A DNA stretch of 44,505 nt from the NCBI GenBank assembly GCA_001465025.1, contig LNDO01000018.1:1-44505 (forward strand). The letters run 5' to 3'. The position numbers and the translations under genes are program-made. This document shows, in pieces, positions 41,481-44,505 of the stretch (position 1 is the first letter of the stretch; the number at the start of each line of letters is the position of its first letter). A model generated the notes under the pieces. It was given only the letters and a program-made list of their open reading frames with translations, was not told where the DNA came from and ran no database searches. This DNA is from Pseudomonas sp. Ga0074129 (GTDB lineage Bacteria > Pseudomonadota > Gammaproteobacteria > Pseudomonadales > Pseudomonadaceae).

Positions 41481-42134
41481 TTAGATTCGACTGGTGTCAA
41501 ACCCATGTCTGCCATCGCCATAAACCTTGGTAGGCGCCTTGCATAGGTAACTGGCTCGATAGAAAAACTCTTCAACCCCTAGACCATCGCGACGCAGGCT
41601 ATAGCTCGGATTGTCAGGAATCTCAACCAAACCCCTCACTGCCTCAACCGACGTTCCCAAGGCACTTGCCCAAGCTTCCTGGAGTCGATTGAACATGTTA
41701 TCCCTTCCAGGCTCAAACTTACCCAAAGCGTTGAATGCATCGTAATTGAGAACGAATGCAACATGGTAATGCGGCTTCCCATGCTGCCCAAATTCTCTAG
41801 CCCAAACGTACCGCACGCGGCTCTGATGCGCATGTTTGTTTTCCCTAAGCGCCATACAACGATTGTGGTGTATTTTGGACTTAAAGGAATCTAAAAACTT
41901 TTTAAATACTTGACTTGCATTATCGTCTCTGCCGTGCACAAACGCTGCTGGAAACCTAAGATCAACCCTGAAGGCAAAGACACGAGAATACTGTTGAAGA
42001 GCTCGATCAATCGTAGTATGCAACTTTTGCAGATACTGTCGAATGAAAGGCCCTTTATCTACCTGAATAGGCAAGCCGCGATAGTCAAGCTCATTATGAA
42101 TAATGAGATTACTATTCTGCGAATGTCGAATCAT
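41481..42134 (-). CDS. YagK/YfjJ (inovirus Gp2-like) HUH replication protein
   Basis: A 217-residue protein resembling inovirus-type Gp2/YagK-YfjJ domain proteins, putative rolling-circle initiators. 'HGKPHYHVAFVLNYDAF' holds the HUH metal pair (His122 and His124), and 'EEFFYRASYLCK' near the C terminus supplies candidate catalytic tyrosines. The upstream 'RVDLRFP' motif is also usual. I place the start at 42134 because GGAGT lies 7-8 nt before that ATG; an ATG 27 nt further upstream lacks a ribosome binding site. It would nick the element at an origin, perhaps the hairpin region just upstream (42208-42319). The DNA is AT-richer than in the defence operon. Confidence 0.82.
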   Translation of the reverse strand: MIRHSQNSNLIIHNELDYRGLPIQVDKGPFIRQYLQKLHTTIDRALQQYSRVFAFRVDLRFPAAFVHGRDDNASQVFKKFLDSFKSKIHHNRCMALRENKHAHQSRVRYVWAREFGQHGKPHYHVAFVLNYDAFNALGKFEPGRDNMFNRLQEAWASALGTSVEAVRGLVEIPDNPSYSLRRDGLGVEEFFYRASYLCKAPTKVYGDGRHGFDTSRI

Positions 42135-42207
42135 GTTTAATACTCCAATGCTTGAATGCATATCCTAGGAGCACCATGTATTTATTAACCTGAATAACTT
42201 TCACACG

Positions 42208-42319
42208 TCAGGTATCTTGGAGATACCTGACTTAGCATTGTTATCTCTTACAGCTAACATTGGAACTATATAGGCTATAAGAGCATACTACCAATACCGA
42301 AAAAGCAGCTCTGCTTTTT
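42208..42319. other. Hairpin cluster upstream of the HUH gene (candidate origin)
   Basis: In the 343-nt gene-free stretch 42135-42477 lie a perfect 10-bp stem with 3-nt loop (42208-42217/42221-42230), a 9-bp stem with one mismatch (CTCTTA-c-AGC with GCT-a-TAAGAG, 42245-42254/42274-42283) and a terminator-like AAAAAGCAG/CTGCTTTTT (42300-42319). Such stems next to an HUH initiator are typical of nick sites. Control of the rep gene is the alternative. Confidence 0.45.
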
Positions 42320-42389
42320 ATGCTGATTTTCAGGTAAATTCGCTTCAAGCCCCGGCTAAACCAAGCAGACTTCTACTCCGGCAAAAAAG

Positions 42390-42420
42390 CATCATGCCCG
42401 GAGAATATCCGGGCATGATG
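42390..42420. terminator. Strong bidirectional terminator after alpA
   Basis: A perfect 12-bp stem CATCATGCCCGG/CCGGGCATGATG with a 7-nt loop, an A-run before (42383-42388) and TTTT after (42421-42424). It lies 57 nt past the alpA stop on the minus strand. Confidence 0.85.
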
Positions 42421-42477
42421 TTTTCTCACCTAAGGTGGAGTGAGCACTCTCGGGCTCTGGCCATTACTATCCGATAG

Positions 42478-42663
42478 TCAAGCTAGATCTCGCTCCTCGA
42501 TTCTGGCCAGGATCCAATCCTGGACCTCGCCCTCTAGCCAGCCCACACATCGATCACCCAGCGGAATCGGTTTCGGAAACGAGCCCTGCGCAACGTACTT
42601 GTATACAGTCGACCTAGCCAAGCCAGTGGCATCGATGACAGCCTTCAGACGAATGATTTTCAT
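42478..42663 (-). CDS. alpA: AlpA-family excisionase/transcription regulator
   Basis: A 61-residue MerR/AlpA-type winged-helix protein: 'RLKAVIDATGLARSTVYKYV' is the DNA-binding helix-turn-helix, followed by 'GSFPKPIPLGDRCVGWLEGEVQDWI', the standard AlpA pattern. In P4-like and island elements AlpA switches on the integrase or excision. GAGG lies about 9 nt before the ATG. It sits 52 nt downstream of the large unknown gene in the same direction and upstream of a strong terminator. Confidence 0.92.
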   Translation of the reverse strand: MKIIRLKAVIDATGLARSTVYKYVAQGSFPKPIPLGDRCVGWLEGEVQDWILARIEERDLA

Positions 42664-42715
42664 GATCCCGCACCTCTGAATATTGGTTCAGAGGATTAGG
42701 AGAACCTGTAGATAA

Positions 42716-44143
42716 TTACTGCCTAAAAACGGGCATATAGCGAGTCACTGACCTACCATAGCGTTTCAGAGCGTGAAACTCACCAAACAATCCATACTCA
42801 AAGCGTTGGTCAACAGTCATTACGGCCTCGCACTCATATGATTGAATTTCGCTCTCCGCCTCAGTGATGACCAAGCACCTGCGATCCAGCGCGCCATCTT
42901 TACGCAAAGCCAACACCGCTCTCCGCCCACGGCATTGATCAGAAAATGGAAGAATATGAAACTTCATGCCTTCACTTACATGATCGCCCGCCGAACCCAG
43001 AAGCACTTTGTACTGACATGCCAGGTAAAAAACCATGTTATAAACAACTTCTTCAGCACTCCTTCCCGACAAAGCATCAATAGCCACGGATTTTAACCAA
43101 GGGAGCTTAACCTGTGATTTTATAGTTTCTAACAACCCCAGATCCGTAAACAATTCCTTAGCGCGAAGTTTATTCCAGTGCATTGAAAGAAGTGAGGAGA
43201 CATGTTGATCTACAATCGCCCGCAGCATTAATAGCTCAGCGCGCCCGCCACCCGCCAACTTCGAGTTAAGCAGGGACGACACCACGATATCATCAAATAA
43301 CTTTACTGGCCCCAAGGGGTCCACCGCAGTGAGCGGCCAGTAAAAACCACAAGCCCCTTCTTCGGTTAAGAAAATTTTCTCTGCCAGCAGATCTACATTA
43401 TTTCTATAATCACTTTTTGCTTTTAAAACGAAGACCATCGAGGTGCTGTTGGAATTATAAAAACATCGGTGATGCAGATTTAGATAGTAAATCGTTTTCA
43501 GGCTGCCCAGGATCCTTGAACCGCTAAATCCAGCAATCTTGAAGCGTATTGCGCCCAGTTCGTTGAGCTTGAAAAGATGCATTTCAAGCCTTTCTCGTTT
43601 GAGCCCCGTCAGGGTGCACAGATCAGAAATACCCAACCCACGAACTACCCCAAATTCGTCAGCATGAATTAGGAGGACAGCGAGCAGCAATCGATTCGTA
43701 CCACTTGCAGCTTCCCTGAGCATCTTCCTTGCAGCTTCTTTTCGCTCAGCAGGCGTAACAGAATCAAGACTCATACCGCTCTCCCGCCGATCGTAAGACT
43801 TGAGGCTGATCAACTCGGTGGCAGGATTTAGAACACGATCGGCCAGCTGATACAAAGAGCTGGTTACACGTTTCACGCTTTCAGAGGCAAGGGTTTCTCG
43901 CAGAGTCTGGGAGCACTCATATTCCGAGCGATTTTCACATTGGCTAAGAAAGCCTACAGCCGTCAACTCGTGCAACCCTCGCTTAGCCATCGGTCCAGAA
44001 ACGCCTAAATCGGCAGCAAAGGTAGCCACTCCTTGACGAACCGATCGACCTTCACCGTACTTCTGTAGAAATCTGAGCAGCAAAAATTTTGCTTCAGAGC
44101 TGATATCTGGTAGGTGAAGTCGAAGAAGCGATAGATAACTCAT
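42716..44143 (-). CDS. Hypothetical 475-residue island protein, winged-helix-like N terminus
   Basis: I do not recognise the family. Residues 1-75 read like a winged helix ('FLLLRFLQKYG', 'FAADLGVSGPMAKRGLHELTAVGFL'), and a second such region at about 150-205 ('ISDLCTLTGLKRERLEMHLFKLNELGAI') suggests two DNA-binding domains. The rest is mixed alpha/beta without catalytic motifs I can name, and there is no signal peptide or membrane segment. Base composition is AT-richer than the defence genes. Its position upstream of alpA and opposite a tandem-repeat promoter region points to a control or replication role in the element. Confidence 0.7.
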   Translation of the reverse strand: MSYLSLLRLHLPDISSEAKFLLLRFLQKYGEGRSVRQGVATFAADLGVSGPMAKRGLHELTAVGFLSQCENRSEYECSQTLRETLASESVKRVTSSLYQLADRVLNPATELISLKSYDRRESGMSLDSVTPAERKEAARKMLREAASGTNRLLLAVLLIHADEFGVVRGLGISDLCTLTGLKRERLEMHLFKLNELGAIRFKIAGFSGSRILGSLKTIYYLNLHHRCFYNSNSTSMVFVLKAKSDYRNNVDLLAEKIFLTEEGACGFYWPLTAVDPLGPVKLFDDIVVSSLLNSKLAGGGRAELLMLRAIVDQHVSSLLSMHWNKLRAKELFTDLGLLETIKSQVKLPWLKSVAIDALSGRSAEEVVYNMVFYLACQYKVLLGSAGDHVSEGMKFHILPFSDQCRGRRAVLALRKDGALDRRCLVITEAESEIQSYECEAVMTVDQRFEYGLFGEFHALKRYGRSVTRYMPVFRQ

Positions 44144-44204
44144 GCTCAGAAACCCGCATCAAAACCTTTTTTTGATGATATCACACCCTGTTATGAGGAA
44201 AATT

Positions 44205-44252
44205 ATCACGCATCACATCACGTGTCACATCACGCGTGATATAACGTGTCAT
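44205..44252. repeat. Four tandem 12-bp units in a divergent promoter region
   Basis: Units ATCACGCATCAC, ATCACGTGTCAC, ATCACGCGTGAT (itself a perfect palindrome) and ATAACGTGTCAT follow without spacing. They fill the space between the divergent 475-residue protein gene and the small gene at 44277. Iteron- or operator-like; the binding protein is unknown. Confidence 0.65.
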
Positions 44253-44276
44253 CTTAAATTCTCCTTGAGAACTCAC

Positions 44277-44414
44277 ATGTCCGAACGAATGAAATGGATA
44301 TCCCCCAAAAACACGCCCCAGATCCAATGGGCCTGGAGTTATCTGAAGGAGAAGAGCGGCGACCAGAGATTCCGAAACACCTATTACATAGGGGAGACGA
44401 CTTACCAACCCTGA
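44277..44414 (+). CDS. Small unknown protein, probably truncated by IS30
   Basis: Forty-five codons starting at the ATG at 44277. The product begins 'MSERMKWISPKNTPQIQWAW' and is rich in aromatic and basic residues. Only a weak ribosome binding site (TTGAGA) precedes it. The stop at 44412-44414 touches the end of the IS30-type transposase region, so the natural reading frame may have been cut by the insertion. The family is not recognised. Confidence 0.45.
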   Translation: MSERMKWISPKNTPQIQWAWSYLKEKSGDQRFRNTYYIGETTYQP

Positions 44415-44416
44415 AT

Positions 44417-44505
44417 TCAACCCATAAGTGCAACGCTCACCCCTGCATACACTTCGTACGGTGTCTTCCAGCCCAGGCGTTTGCGTGGGCGTAAATTGAT
44501 CTTCG
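44417..44505 (-). mobile_element. IS30-family transposase, C-terminal end (partial)
   Basis: The minus strand entering from the right edge encodes the last 28 residues of an IS30-type transposase, including 'RPRKRLGWKTPYEVY', before a TGA at 44417-44419. That is the hallmark C-terminal motif of the family. The body lies outside the window. The insertion boundary should be very close to 44412-44420. Confidence 0.85.

Overview
The window looks like a gammaproteobacterial genomic island, most likely from Pseudomonas or a close relative. The evidence is GC-rich protein-coding DNA, an umuDC (rulAB-type) pair and a FAN1-type nuclease/helicase pair under LexA boxes, and an island-type tyrosine integrase beside a tRNA-Pro(GGG) 3' fragment. 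No second copy of the attachment site is present, so the element probably continues past the right edge, which ends inside an IS30-family transposase gene.

Left module (1-7.8 kb): attachment remnant, integrase, a RelE/ParE-RHH toxin-antitoxin pair, then a set of island maintenance and recombination genes. These are a zinc-ribbon/glycine-zipper protein, a DUF932 protein, VapBC, a YqaJ-type exonuclease, a protein with a gp3-like (recombination directionality factor-like) cysteine pattern, a RadC/JAB protein and a one-helix membrane protein. Three of these genes are preceded by a terminator-like hairpin plus T-run placed just upstream of the Shine-Dalgarno sequence.

Defence module (7.8-31.7 kb, all minus strand): fifteen genes, most overlapping or separated by a few bases, with no internal gap above about 63 nt. 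In transcription order they are brxR (WYL regulator), brxA, brxB, brxC, pglX, a second DUF932 gene, a GmrSD/BrxU-like DUF262-DUF1524 nuclease, an AAA ATPase plus HNH protein (Septu-like), pglZ, brxL, and a four-gene MukF/MukE/SMC/Toprim set (Wadjet JetABCD, or MksFEBG). This is a complete type I BREX locus. At least two other defence cassettes sit between pglX and pglZ, and a plasmid-restricting SMC system is joined directly behind brxL. The layout suggests one transcription unit under BrxR that carries anti-phage and anti-plasmid functions together.

Right flank (31.7-41.3 kb): a secreted calcium-binding repeat protein and an ADP-ribosylglycohydrolase (minus strand). Then, on the plus strand, come a second WYL regulator strikingly like BrxR, a pRiA4b ORF-3-like protein, a LexA-controlled FAN1-type nuclease gene (broken by a one-base frameshift) overlapping a Cas4-like/XPD-type helicase gene, and a LexA-controlled umuDC operon.

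Right end (41.3-44.5 kb, AT-richer): degenerate 23-bp repeats resembling IS21-type ends, a YagK/inovirus Gp2-like HUH replication protein, a hairpin-rich intergenic stretch, an AlpA regulator, a long winged-helix-like protein of unknown function, a four-unit 12-bp tandem repeat in a divergent promoter region, and the IS30 end. This looks like the replication/control part of a satellite-type integrative element.
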